DNA of 64,000 nucleotides from Ptychodera flava (Eukaryota; Hemichordata; Enteropneusta; Ptychoderidae): positions 24,537,870 to 24,601,869 of the forward strand of contig NC_091940.1 of the NCBI RefSeq assembly GCF_041260155.1, in the 5' to 3' direction. Position 1 is the stretch's first letter, and each line of letters begins with the position of its first letter. Below, piece by piece: positions 45,405 to 59,600 of the stretch. The translations under genes and the position numbers were made by a program. The notes beneath the pieces are model-generated. The model worked only from the letters and a program-made list of their open reading frames with translations. It was not told where the DNA came from and ran no database searches.

Positions 45405-46180
45405 GTAGATCGAGGCACCTCAGTATAGTACTACACGTCAAGAGACTGAACGATTCAGTCGTGTACGGGTCTCCAGAACTCCAATCCTAACAACTTTTTC
45501 ATATTCCAGTTGGTGAAAACCATTACACGATTGAATCTTTCAGTCTAAACTATCCATCGCTTTCAAGTTTGCGAAAATATGTTTTAAATACAAATTTTTC
45601 AACTGTCTCGTTTATACATCAGCATAGCTAATATTGTCATTTCTTGAGACGCGTTTTTCGACCTATTACTCACTACCGTACGCGCACAGCTGTTTAGCAA
45701 TGCACAGAACTTTCTACATTTAAAAGCAAAATAAAAACAAAAACTCAATTAGTCAAATAGTCTAAATATTCAGATACTTTGTAAATGTTGCCAACATCTC
45801 TTTATTGAAGATATATACAAACGTACATGAACTAACCTATGGTGTAAAAAAATATATGATATGCAAATACCTGTAACTTATGATGTGCTTTCCACTATTC
45901 CAATATGATTAAATCCTCTCAAATATAATGCTTAGTATACATCTTTTCAGCACTGTCTATAAGCTTACTGAATGTATTGATCTGTGTAATTGTAAGCTAC
46001 TGAACTTCGGTCCGGACAAGAATCCATTTATCAACAATAAATTTATATTGTTTACGAGGTGTTCTTTTGCCGAGACAAATACTTTCAAGTTTAGATAAAA
46101 TTTAGACAAACGCTTCAAATGGTAACTTTGGCAAGTTAAATGAATTGGAAATTGTTTTGTAGGTAGATTTCAAAAACCTT
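44563..46180. other. Intergenic stretch
   Basis: No gene seen. It contains the (TCA)n array at 45358-45404 and short A+T-rich open frames without motifs. Confidence 0.5.
45358..45404. repeat. (TCA)n microsatellite
   Basis: About 15 perfect TCA units. Confidence 0.97.
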
Positions 46181-47179
46181 CAGTACAATAATAGCTGATA
46201 CAGCCTTCATGTGATTGATTGCGGGTTGCTTTTGTAACTTTTAGTAGGCCAAACTGATAGAGAATACAAAGGTCAACAAAAATGAACAATTTCAGAGACT
46301 TCCTCTCCAAGCGTGAAGTCAGGTGCAGCCAATGAAATAAAAAGGTGTTCATGCGTTGTTTTTCAGCAGGCAGGCCAATTTAAGTTAGGGCAGATTACCT
46401 TCAAAAGTTACACATGATTATCTTACAAGTACTCAAGACTGTGCACAGTGTCAACTTTCCTAGGCACACAAATTCTGAAGAGCAAATGATATAAAATAAG
46501 TTTTAAGATGAATGAAACACGGTTATTAAGCAAACCCTGCCCACTGCAGCCAAATGATAAATTCAGTCAATTTTACAAAAATCATCACGAAACATATTTT
46601 TAAGCTCATATACTGATTTTACGTGTTTTTGACCTTGACCTTATAATTTGGAAGGGAAAGAGAAGCTGTTCATAACTGCCCACCCACAAGCATACACGAA
46701 AACATGCGCTCCGACTTAATCATAATGCCCTTCAGTATCTATGGTCTGCCAACCCCCCTCTCCCCACAATAATTCAAGCTCCCCACTGCCCTCTCCCAAC
46801 CACGACTGACGCTTCTTAATATTCCCTAAAGTTTTATCAGCCACTGCATTCCCTTCCCTCTACCTATTTTCCAGTATTCACTGTCAGGAATTTTCTGCCC
46901 GCCTCGCGCAGAAACTTAAATTTCTTCCCAGTCCACAATAAAATTTGACTTTTCCTCCCTACCAACTGATGTATATTTAAATTGGCCTGCCTGCTGAAAA
47001 ACAACGCATGAACACCTTTTTATTTCATTGGCTGCACCTGACTTCACGCTTGGAGAGGAAGTCTCTGAAATTGTTCATTTTTGTTGACCTTTGTATTCTC
47101 TATCAGTTTGGCTTACTAAAAGTGACAAAAGCAACCCGCAATCAATCACATGAAGGCTGCATCAGCTATTATTGTACTG
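46181..47179. mobile_element. Foldback with 203-base near-identical arms
   Basis: Arms 46181-46383 and 46977-47179 are inverted copies that differ at only about three positions by eye. The loop of 593 bases has no frame. Each arm contains the same 57-codon open stretch (MNTFLFHWLHLTSR...), so that frame appears once on each strand; it is a product of the duplication. The right arm stops six bases short of the stop codon of the CUB gene, so it must be part of that gene's 3' untranslated region. Confidence 0.85.
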
Positions 47180-47184
47180 ATCCA

Positions 47185-47669
47185 CTATTTGTTGTTATTT
47201 ACTGCAGCATCATACGCCGGGGGAGGAACGGACGGATTCGATTCTCCCGTGGACGGCTGCGGAGGCGGTGGATACATTGGGCTGTAGGCGGCCGGGGTCG
47301 GTGGGTTAATCCCTTGTGGAGGAGGAGGATACATAGTCAAGGGTTGCAAATGTCCTGGAGGAGGGTATGCAGGATCATTCATCGACCCTGGAAGAGGCGG
47401 TGGATAGGTCGATTCAGGGGATGGGTTAATCCCTTGTGGCGGAGGAGGATACATAGTCGAAGATTGCCCTCCAGGAGGGTATGTAGGATCATTCACCGAA
47501 CCTGAAAAAGGCGGTGGATAGGTCGATTCATCGGGGAGCTGTGCCCATTCCAGGTGGTTGTGGGTATCCCTGGCCCTTATCTTGTCCAAAAGTAGGATTG
47601 TTGTAAGTGTTGTGATTGGCAGGAGCGGAAGGCTGATAGTATCCAGTCAGACTTGTAGACAAAGGAGCT
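47185..47669 (-). CDS. CUB gene exon 6: proline/tyrosine-rich cytosolic tail
   Basis: Reads APLSTSLTGYYQPS... GYPQPPGMGTAP, then must shift by one base at a CCCC run near 47546-47549 to continue as DESTYPPPFSGSVNDPTYPP and on to TAG at 47185-47187; without the shift a TGA follows at once. The tail has two tandem copies of a unit of about 40 residues (STYPPP, NDPxYPP, MYPPPPQGINP) and ends SVPPPAYDAA, a PPxY motif. It may bind WW or SH3 domains. Confidence 0.85.
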
Positions 47670-50600
47670 CTGTGTAAAAAGGTGAAAAAGAAATGCAAGT
47701 TGTAAACATTGATATCAGACTGACAAACAAGCGACTTTTCGGCCGATAGAGCATCGCTGTATTATGTAGAGACTAACTATTTGTGAAAAATGTTTTGCTG
47801 AAGGTGGAAATCTTTCACAGTCTTTGATATGTTTGAAGGTGAAATAAAGACATGGGACTCATTCAGATGAATTAAGGCCAAGAACCTCTGGTCTTGCTGA
47901 GTGACAGGAAGGATAAAACTTACATGTCTGACCTTGACCTTGACTTTGATTAAGGTCATTCCTAAGAAAATGTCTACCAAATATAAAAGGTATCAGACAA
48001 GCAGTTTTTGAAAAACAAATATTTTGACCAAAAATGGCAAAATTTGCCCTCCCTCCCGATTTTATCACAATTTCAATATATCACATTTTGATCATCCATA
48101 TGAACCTGCATACCAAATATCAAAGTTATAAGAAAAGCGTTTTGGTGAAATAAATTTTTGACCAAAAATGACACAAAAAATGCCCTAAAATACAAATCTA
48201 AGGACCTGTATCCCAAATATCAAGGTATGAAGACTTTTTGACAAAACATTACAAAATTTACCCTAAAAATACAAATTTGTATATTTCATCACAATTTGAA
48301 CAAATCTGGAGGAGGTCATTCCTAGGGACTTGTATTCGAAATGTTAAAGCTGTCGGTCCAGTTGTAAAGGAGAAAATATTTTTGCCTAAAAATAGCAAAA
48401 TTAACATGGAAAATACAAATTTGCGTATTTCATCAAAATTTGAACAAATCTGATGAAAGTAATCCCTGGGACCTGTACTCCAAATATAAAAGGAATAGAA
48501 CCGGCTGTTTAGAAGAAGAAGCTGGGAATGTAAAACGATGCCGGACTCTGGAGGTCGGACACTGGACAACGTACACCGCCACTCGTCCACCTATAGATAA
48601 GTATAGATAAGCTCCGCGTCGATGACAGCGAAGTTAACAATTTGGCAAGAATCATGATGTGTTTCATTCCACCGTGGTGAAAAATGAGTGAAATGGAAGT
48701 TTAAGATTGGTCATTATGCGATATTGACAGAAAACACTTTGTTGAGTTCTAAACAGTAGCCGACGATGAGGAGATGCACGCAAATTCTTTTATGAAATCA
48801 ATCTCACTTATATTTGCGAGTTGAAAAAGTTAGTAATAATCACAAAGATTACGTACGTTTCTCTGGGTTCGGCTTGTGTTCTGGCTGTAGCTCTGTTTGT
48901 CGTGTTGGTTGAAGGCGATATTGAAGATTTTTGTTTACAACAACACACAACGAAGATGAGGGCGGTGACAATAATCACGGTAGTACCGGGCACTCCAGCA
49001 GCAATGACAGCGACTAAGATGAATATATTTTAAAAAAAGAATTAAAATAAGCGAGGAAACAGGAAATTCTCCTCTGCTCTCTGTGTGCGGAGTGGTCTTC
49101 GCTCAAGACTGTTTCCAGTACTAGAGACATCTTTTTTGTCAAACCCCCTCTGGCTGATTTTTTTCATTGATATTTGCCGGGAATCTTTTTTTTCGAAAAT
49201 CTCCCAGACCCCCCAGATGTCAAATGGTCCACTTCTTAGTACTTCCACGGTCACTGACAGACACACAGAGAGGTGAGATCGTTTCGCTATACTGCTGTGC
49301 TGCTTTCTATTCAATAATCGAAGGAAACTTGTGGCATATATGTGAAGCGAAATACACACAAAGACTTGGTTCATTTGCCTTTCACCAGAGATTTCACATT
49401 TCAAATACGGTGTACTATATTCGCCCGGGAATATACCCTGTTATGTAGGTCATTCCCCCACACTCATGACCTGAGATTAATTAGTCTAGAACATTCTCAA
49501 GGTCACTGTCCTTCACGACCTCACGACCTTGAAGTCAATTAGATGTGTTTGGAACGTTTTGGAAATTCAATTAGTCGTAGTCGTGTGTTTACTGTAAGTG
49601 GAGATAATTTTGGAACAGCAATAAGCACTTCAATAGAAGTTCCAGAATGTTCTTATTACATAACCACATGAGTATAAATACTGGGACAGCAGGCTTGCAG
49701 TCAGGCATTTGGGATTGTGTCTCTTGCGTGTTATACTTCAAGTCTTTGGAAACTCCAGCATGCAATATTGATGTCAAGACTTTTCAAGACCTTCACTGCC
49801 ATGCTCGATTTATACTGAGTGTGGACTTTGTGCAACTTCGAGCCTGCAAGTCAACGGACTGTTCATTCGTCCGACTGACTGTCACAACTCTGAGACTGGA
49901 GCTTTGCCGTCCCAGCTGAGATAAGTAGCCTGTACACTTTTACAGTTTGTATTCTATCCCTTGACTTAGTGATTGGTTTTATTTATTTTTCGTAATAAAT
50001 TGCGTTTTAAAAGGAAACTGCTGAGTTCGCATTTTGTTCGTTTTCTCTCAGGTAACAACCCTTTGATTGGTTTGCTGACATAAATACCCATGTTTTCGAA
50101 CGCAATAGTGTCGGGAGGGTCAGGATAGGAGTTTCACACCTGCCGTATAACACAGGGATTATCTTGCCGCAGGGCAAGGAGACCCACCTGAATACTGTGA
50201 AGTTGCATTCCTGCCATCACTTCCCCCTGAACCTGTCGAATAGGTGGCGAAGAATCCTCTCCCAGTGACACTCCCGTCGGAATGAAAGTGAACAACAAGA
50301 CTTCGTCCTGACGACGTGATCTGCGAGACGATCCACGTTCCAGAGTACTGGCCGAGCGACGTGGACGACACTGTGTTTCCGTCGAAGATTTCAACCGTGT
50401 CACAACATAGCTCCGTCTCAAACATAGTAAACTCCAGCTGGAAAGAGATTTGAATGGATATTACTGTGTTCTATAATAAAGCTTATTGCTCTCAGTCTTA
50501 TGGGGCACCACTGTGGTTCAACTATTCTGTAACATTCATGAGAAAACTGAAAGTCCCCTATAAACAATTGTGAAAGCATTATGTTTGTAAGAAGGCAACT

Positions 50601-53600
50601 GTATAGTCTGAGACAAAGATTCTCGGTGAGTAGCAATTGTATATGTGACCTATTTCAAGTCTCAGACGGTCAAGCTATGGAACAAACTACTTTATCGTTG
50701 ATTCATCTAGCAAATCTTATCTTTATTATCTGCAACAGTTCTCTTTCAATTCATGTCATACATGGACAGTGTTGTCCACAAACAAGTGATTGACAATGAC
50801 ATAGTCCCCACTTGTTATGGGGAATTTGTCACTGGAAGTTACGAAATTGAAGACGATATAATGCGCATAAAAAAGGAAAATGCGTGTACCGAAGCCCTGT
50901 CTCTGACTGATAACCATATCGGATTGTATTGTAAACAAGTAGACAGTAAAAGTATGAATGGTATCGGGTTTATCCTTTTAAGAACTTGGGCAGAATTATG
51001 TATGTCATGCCCTGGCTCTTGAAATGTCAAAATTCAACTAATCTGTAAGAAACTGGTCAAGGCATGTCTGAGTAATGGCTCTTGACATTAAAAGAATCAG
51101 AACATCAGCCTAATAACAAAAATTCATTAAATATGCAAATCAGCAATTAAATTGACATGATACGGCTAAATGTCTTTGCATGCTACTACAACACTTTGAA
51201 TCAACATCTGTACCGAGTTTCTAGACATATAACACTTATTATGAAAGTTCATTAAATATGCAAATTAGCATTTGACATGATACCACTTAATGTCTTTCTT
51301 CACTATTGCTTAACAGCCTTACGAAGTTTCATGAATTCGCTGCAGAGTTTCTAAACATATCACCTTAATTACGAAAATTCATTAAATATGCAAATTTGCA
51401 ATTAATTGATTTGACCCTGCTAAATACCTTTGTACACAGTTAAAGCTCTGTACATTTGTATTAAAGTTCATCAAATTTGAATCAGTATTTCTTGACATAT
51501 TACGGAAATTATGAAATTCATTAAATATGCAAATTAGCAATTAATAAACACAATACTGACAAATGTCTTTGTATGCTATAAGAGCTCTGTGTGACCAACA
51601 TCTGTATAGAGTTTCATCAAATTTGGCGCAGTCTCTCAAGAAAGATACTTCTTTTCAAGAATCACTAATTATGCAAATTAGCACTAATTATGCCTGGCAG
51701 ACCAAAAATAATAGACATTCATATGTATGCCATAGTGCTTTATGCTTGTACCAAATTTGAAAGGAATTGGCTCAGACCTGTCTGAGATATCAGCGTGGAG
51801 GTACGGACAGACGGACTCACGGAGGCATAGACTCACGGACAGATGGAGCCCAAACCATAAGTCCAACGAACTTCGTCCGCAGGAACTAATAATAATATAC
51901 ACATGATAAGCCCCTGGAAGTTTGTCACAATATGGATAATCTGTATTTTTGAGACACTGCAAGCTACTCAACGAACTTGTGTTCACAAAGTTAGTACTTT
52001 GTACTTTAACAGCGTACGTTACTGAGAGGAAGAAGAAAATGAACTTGATTTGCAAAATAAGAAAAAGTAATATTATGAAAATTTGTGGGTCTCATTGCTT
52101 GAAGCTTTTGGTAGTGTAAATGTCGTAAAATATTGATTTGCAGATTAAGTTCATATCACGTTCCAGTGATCGCTGTTTGCATACTTCATGCCGATGCCCT
52201 TTAACCTGGGAGCGATTGACCTCTAGTTTCAATGCAAGCCATGGAAATAAATGGATAATTTATTGAAGAAAGCTATATGTTATCAATCCGTGGCACATTT
52301 CGGCCAACCAATAAACCAATTTGCACCTTCAAAAAAGAAAATCGAAATGAAGCTGATTTTCAATTTTCAAAATCTTGATTATTAACTTTTAGGCCTATTA
52401 TTAAATTTAAAATCTTTGGTCTGAGGACGGCACTTTTCGGCCATTTAAATTTCCCTCTAACAAACTCTATTTCCCACAATGCATATTTCCGTTTTCCCAA
52501 TTTTCAATTTAACAAAGATCTCATTTTCCTATTTTCTTTTGGGCTTGACAGCTGAGAGTATCTATCTTTGGCCTTGGAATGCATCAAATTGTGACAGTTA
52601 TTTGCGCGGGCAACTTGTTCAATGGATCGAGTAACGAACATAGAAGAACCAGTTGTGTTGCCGCCGGAAACGAAAGCCCGATATAATCAGTTTACCTGAC
52701 CTGCTAAAGTTTTGCGCGCTTCCCGTCGATGTCACACACTTGTACGCTGTTTAAAAAAATTGTGACAGCCATCAGCCCAATCAGAGTGCGGCATGCACAT
52801 TTAATTTTATCTGATTAATTTATTCAGCTGTCAATCTTTGTACGCAACGATGTTCTCAGCATAATGATCTAAGTACCCCGTTATAGTTTTTTAAACCGTA
52901 TGCCGGTCCACTTTATGAATTGCATGCGTTACAACCCGATCCAAATCTTGACCTTGAAGGCGTTAGATATCATGTTTGAGACAGTATCGTCTTACACTTC
53001 GTTCAGAGATACCACTTGCACTAAAACATTTTGGCGATGAACACTTATTTTGCGGTGACTTCTTCCTTTATCAACCGTTTCTTGAATTTCTTGCGGCTGA
53101 ACGCACCAACTTAACTCCATTGCCTGAAGTACATGCACTCTACCAACCAAAGAACAGTGTTTGCTCCTCTTACAGTATAACTATGTCGGTTATGAGACAA
53201 TGTTATTCTCTGCCAATTTTTAAAATTATCTTGTGCAATTATCGTTACCGAGCCCCCCCCAGTACAAGTACATTTGTTACACCTTAATTCCAATTCGATA
53301 CATTTATTTCTGACATAGTATCCAAAGATTATAAAGACACTGCGCCACGCCCCCAATGAAATGGGAAGATTTGATATTTAGTATATTGGAAATGTGCGGA
53401 AATAGAGTTTGTCAGAGGGAAATTTGAATGGCCGCAAAGTGCCATCCTCAGGAATCCGTGGCACTTTGCGGCCACTCCATTTTCTTATTACGGTATTCAA
53501 TTAGAAAATAGAATGAAGGGTAATTATCAAATTTCAAATATTTTAGGCGAGCAGATGAAGCGCATTTGGCCCTTTTATAAATATATTAGATTTTGCCTAA

Positions 53601-56600
53601 AGTTCAAGTATGAGAAATAAGTAAAAAGCTTTGTGAGGATGGTACATTGCGGAGGGAGAAAGCATATTTGACAGCGACCGAAAATTCAATTCAGTTAAAA
53701 AACATTGACACAGAAAAGTATAACTTTGTTGAAATATCTAAGTGATATGTCAATCGCTGTATGGTTCAATTTGATTGGCTGTTTCGAGATGTCCATCATT
53801 TACGTCAGGGGGAATTCCAATAGACCACGCCTAAACTCAAATAGAAATTAGGATTTTGGATCGAATTTGCAGTATGCTTTTCAACATGGCATATGGCCAT
53901 TCGGACATTGATAAAGTGAAATGCGATTTGACAAACGACTTTTGGAAAGTTAAAAGGAAAATAAATAGGTATTAGTTAAACAGAATTTTGAAAAAGATAG
54001 GATTTTCAAATATCGAATGAAGCTTTCCCAGCAAAATTCTGATTGGCCGCAATGTACCATCCTCACAAGGCTTTTTACTTATTTCTCACTCTTTAACTTT
54101 AGGCAAAATCTAATATAATTAAAAAAAGGCCAAATGCGCTTCATCTGCTCGCCTAAAATAATTGAAATTTGATAATTACCCTTCATTCTATTTTTTAATT
54201 GAATACCTAAATTAGAAAATGAAGTGGCCGCAAAGTGCCACGGATTCTCACAGCAGTATACACCTGTTTCCTATATTTCAATCTCAGCCCAAAGATTATA
54301 AATTTAATAAAAGACCATAAAGTTAATAATCAAGATGATACAACCATTTGAAAATTGAAAATTAGCTTCATTTCGATTTTCTTTTTTGAAGGTGCAAATT
54401 GTTTTTTTGGATGGCCGAAATGTGCCTCAGATTGTTATCACATGAAATCACTTTTCCTTACCGTTACTACACTGCCTTCAGAAACTGCTATATAATAGTA
54501 ACAATCCTGGCTATCCGGGTAATCGGAGGGATATGACGGAGAAGCAAAGAAACCGCTGTCTCTAGTGAAGCTGCCTCCGCAGTCTCCAAGCGTGTTCTCT
54601 TGGTTTGACGTGACGGCGGTGTATGTTGCGAGAAAGCCTTGGTAAGTGATGGAGCCATCTGACGTAAACTGAACCGTCAATGTCCAGCCCAAAGACACGT
54701 ACGTTTCAGGCAAGGTGCTACCGGAGTATTCGGCATCTGCATTTACAGAGGGATACGTCTCGTATATCTTGACCGCGTCGTGAGTCGCCTCGGTGTGAAA
54801 CAAGGTGAAATCCAGCTGTGTGTTTCAACAATTAGTCAAAGGTTAGTGTGTAACTTTTGCCGCTTCAGTGCTGACGGCTATGGAATGAAGGTGCTATGAT
54901 ACATTTACCCACTGTAGGCATAACCAATTGTGCATTTTGGGATAAAAGCATGGAATTTGGTATGGATGTAGATTATCATAGCATAAATCAATATGGATAG
55001 CGAGCCATCACGGATTGAACCTCATTCTGGCGTGGTAGACATTTTTAAATATGGCGACCATCAATCACTGTTAATCCCATAGTTGCTGCTCCACGCATGA
55101 TTCTGTGGTAAACAGTGAACGTATTTCCATCATAAATGCCTATTGAGATTACTATTTGTCTTTTTATTTTGTTTTAAAATCAATTTGGATAGCGAGATCT
55201 CACTAGATCGGCCCATGGCGGTGGTGGGAGGGTATGAAGCATCCGAATGGAACAGCCTGTCCTCTGTTCTGCCAATTAATGCATGGGGTGTCTTGGGTAG
55301 AAACGTTGAATATGTTCAATATTTTGACATTCTATTTATTCTATTAGTATCATTTCTAAACTTTATAAATTAGCGCATCGACGAGTTTTTGCAGGGCGTT
55401 CTTCATCATTAGGCCGAACATGCAAAATTATGCGGGAAATGTAACCCGATCTCTCGTTCTCGTTCATCTACATTCACAGGTAGGCCTAGAAACAAAAAAG
55501 GACAATAATATTTACTGTATAACAAATCTTGAAGTTTTACTGCTGAAAACAATAACATTTTGGGGAAAAATCTCTTAAATATCTCATATTTGCCAATGTT
55601 AGCGATTTAACATGTAAACTACAATTAGTACATTATTGGCTCCATTAAAAAAATGACCACGTGGAGAACTTGATCATATTTTTATATTGTTTTTGGCTAT
55701 ATGTATTATGTTTTATACATAATTAATTTCACATAAAACTGATCCTGTGTGATTTGATATTAATTTCCTGATTTAGAAAAATTGGTTTTAGAGTTATTTC
55801 AACGTCAATGGTCCATGGACCTGGTAATGTATTACCTTGAATGAAAATGATTATTGGACCAGTTTAATGTCATATAGATATGGATTCATGCTCATAATAT
55901 TTTGGTCATCGTATATTTTGGTACTAATTTCTTGGTTGAACATGATTTGTTATTCAAATGCAAAAACCTGGTAACATAGTCATAACAAACATGAGAGGTA
56001 GGGAAAGCAAAGCTCAAACACAATCCTATACACTCTGTCAGTCATGTCCGTGCTTGGCACTCCCCGGACCTTTGCTGGCTTTTGCATGGATAGTCGGCTG
56101 GCGAAGAGTGTTTTATTCCTTTTCATGGTGTTTACATAGGCTCAGACAATAAGTTTAAACGCCAATCTTAAACATTTGCCAATCATTTTCTTGTTATCCA
56201 CTTGACACGTACACCCCAGACCTAAGCAGGTAATGTTGGCTGGCCAATTAGTTGATCAAATTCGACGTATTCCTTCCTATACAAACAGTGACACTCTAAT
56301 CCAGATCGAAACATAAACCTCGGAGATTTTACGTGGTTCAATTGCACATTCAGTGACATACAATTACAGCAAAATGTTCCCAAATTTTGAACGTTTTGAA
56401 CACTGATGTCAGCCCAGCTAAACGTGAACTACTTTATAAAGTGTAGAAACAATAATTAGATCGAGTAAGTATCGGATACATATTTTTAAACTGTATAACA
56501 TCCGGTTAAACTTGAGTTAATTCTTAAAGATTAGAAAACGATAATAAGATCGGCTCAATATCGCGATCGTATACATCCAAGAAATATTTTACTCAAGAAT

Positions 56601-59600
56601 GCCCAGCTAAACCTGAGCTACTTTATAAAGTCTAGAAACGATAATTAAATCGACTAAATATCTGGTATATCCAGGATAGAGTACAAAAGAACGGCAAGCT
56701 AAATTTCTGCTTATTTACAATGTTTAGAAACTTTCATTAGAGCAGCTAAATATTGGTTATATCTATCTTTTTGGTTAATGAAGAAAGCTCAACTATATGA
56801 CATATGTATAGAAACTTCTGCTAATTTATGAACTTTAGAAAAGATAATTAGAGCAGCTGAATAGCAGATATATCAATAATATTTTGTTAATGAAGAAATT
56901 CCAGCTTTCTGACATTCTATTAGAGGTTTTCTTCAGGAACGCCCAGGTAAACTTGATGTAATGTATAATGTTTAATGAAACGATTATTGGATCAGCTAAA
57001 ATGTTCCTAATTAGCTGTGCTTATCGTATAAAACTAGTTTAGCCGAATATACTTTATATATAGTTCAGCAAACAAAACCTATAAAGGTACACTCCGAACC
57101 TTACTCCTCATTCAGTTGCTTGCATGATTCAGTATAATGCCTTTTTTTCTTCTCTTTAACAGCTGGTAGACTTAGTTTTCAAAAAGTTGCTCTGCCAAAA
57201 AATATTAAATTAGATCGTTAGATAATAACTTTGTAAGTCACATCTTACAAAGCAATTAATATGCCATGTTGATGATATTTATAGAATCATCCATGACTAT
57301 TATTTTGGCTGACTACTTTCATAAAGATGAGTATGATAAAATGTATATGTTTCAGGAAATTTGCCATATCTGGTCCCCCTCTAAATATGATCCAAATAGC
57401 AAATAAATCATATCTTCCCGTCAAAAGTTTATTTCGTATTTTTGAGATACTTCTGTTCAAGCATTGCCTTCTGTATTATGTGTAGCCAAAAAACGTAGAA
57501 TGTAAGGTAAACCGTAATTTGCGATTTATTTTTTTGGGTATCGGGTAAGTCTTGTCCTATTTCATGGAAACTATAGCGGATATTGCATATTTTAATGTCA
57601 TCTTAAAGAGAAGTAAATGGCCTTACTAATGATAACCTAAAAACTAGGGAGTGTGTAAGTTAGGCCTAGCAGATGACTTACAAGAAGACAGGTTTTACAA
57701 AAATGCTGTGGGGTCTCAAAATCGCGATTTTACAGTATCCTTCAAAACATGATCGTAACAGCTATTGCATCACAATATTTTTTCTGTTAAAGCCTATTTC
57801 ATATTTTTGACATGTTCTTGTAGCAACGATAACAGATTTCATACTAAGCGTTGCCTTTTGTAATATGTCTAAGTAAAAAATTGGTAGAATTTGAGATAAG
57901 CTGTGACAGTAATTTGCAATATAAACTTTGGGGTATGGGATAAATTTTGTCATTTTTCATAAAAACTATGGAAGATATTGCATATTACAATATGTCATCT
58001 TAAAGAATTATAAAATGCTTTGCCAATGATACTCCACAAGCCACGTTATGTTAAAAAATAAGCTCAGCAGATTACTTACAAGAAGATACGTTTACAAAAA
58101 AAGATGCGATTGGCAATGCTGTGACTTCCCTTCAAACCATGGCCGTAACAGACATTGCATCCCAATAGTTTTTCTGTTAAAAGTCTATTTAATATTTTGA
58201 CATGTCCCTGTAGCAAATAAAACAAATTTCATGCAAAACATTGCCTTTTGTAATATGTCTAGGTAGAAAATAAGTGGAATTTGACATAAGCTGTGACAGT
58301 AATTTGCAATATAAAATTTGGCATTAGGTAAGTTTTTGTCATACTTTATAAAAAAATCTATGGAAGATATTGCATATTGTAAGAGACGAATTGAATGTCT
58401 TATCAATGTTACCCACAAGCTGTGTTATGTTAAAAATAAGCTCAGCAGATGATTTACAAGAAGAAGAAATGTATGCAAGTCGACAACACTGTGATTTTCC
58501 GGTACCCTTCAAAATATAATCGGTAGAGCTCTAGCATCCCAATATTTATTCTGTCAAAAGTCTATTTCATATTTGTCACATGTCCCTGTCGGACATAAAA
58601 CAGGTTTCATACAAAGCATTGCCTTTTGTGTTATGCCAAGGTGAAAAAATTGTTAGAATTTGAGATTAGCTATAATCTGCGTTAGAGACTTTGGTTATGG
58701 GGTAAGTTTTAGTCCTATTTCATAAAAATCTCTTGAAGATATTGCATATTACAATATGTCATTTTAAAGAGGAATAAATTGCCTTTCTAATGATAACCAA
58801 AAAGTCCGGCTATGTTAAGAAAGCTGAGAAATAGTAGATGACTTACAAGTACGTCGTGTACTTACAAGTAAATCGTTATTTTTCTGTGCCCTTCAAACAT
58901 GACCGTGACATTTATTGCATCCTATATTTTTTCTGTTAAAAATCCATTTCGTATTATAGGGATCTCAAGGCTTCTGAAAATACAGGTTTGTTATCCTTTG
59001 GGGTGCACGTAGACCCCTCTAGCCCACGGCCTAATACTTCTTGACTGCTGACATAGTGCGATCCTTTGATAGGATCCAATAGCGTGAATCCGTTAAGCAA
59101 GTCAGGTGGTGACGAAAACTTTGAAAGACTGTGCAAATTACCCTTCTCAAAGTTTCTAGTTGAAAATATCCCACCAAAAGTTACGCAATGTCTTCTGCAG
59201 TTGATATTTACTAGATGAGAAATACCTTGTCTGGCGGCCATTTTAAAAAAATGGCTGCCATGGCAACGCTTTAGCAGATCTTCAGAGGCTTGCTATCTGA
59301 ATTTGTTCAATATACATTAAGACACATCTGAGCCAAGTTTGGAGCTTTTATCAAAAAATGCAATGGATTTGCCATGCTGTACCACTGCACCATGTTTCTC
59401 TATATTATATAGCCACATTGATCGATTCAATATACCGCATCATTAACAAAGGCAGAAAACGATGTGTGAAGTTGCCCTCACTTTCCCTTTGGTCTCTAAC
59501 AACTGCCAGTGCATGGTTGGAAAATGCGCGAGTTGTAAATATACAGTGGACAGAAAGGGGTAACTGTCTTGATACCAGAATGGATTTTCTTAATGGAATC

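Noticed and set aside
46170..46352. A 60-codon frame identical to one on the other strand 0.7 kb away
   Set aside because: It is the left arm of the foldback, not a conserved peptide.
47008..47505. A 165-codon plus-strand frame next to the CUB gene
   Set aside because: Its first part is the duplicated foldback arm and the rest is antisense to the proline-rich tail of the CUB gene.
50753..51022. An 89-codon plus-strand frame
   Set aside because: It overlaps the start of foldback element copy B and shows no motif.
57300..58960. CRISPR-like regular repeats
   Set aside because: Units are near 380 bases without short direct repeats and unique spacers, and the window is clearly animal nuclear DNA.
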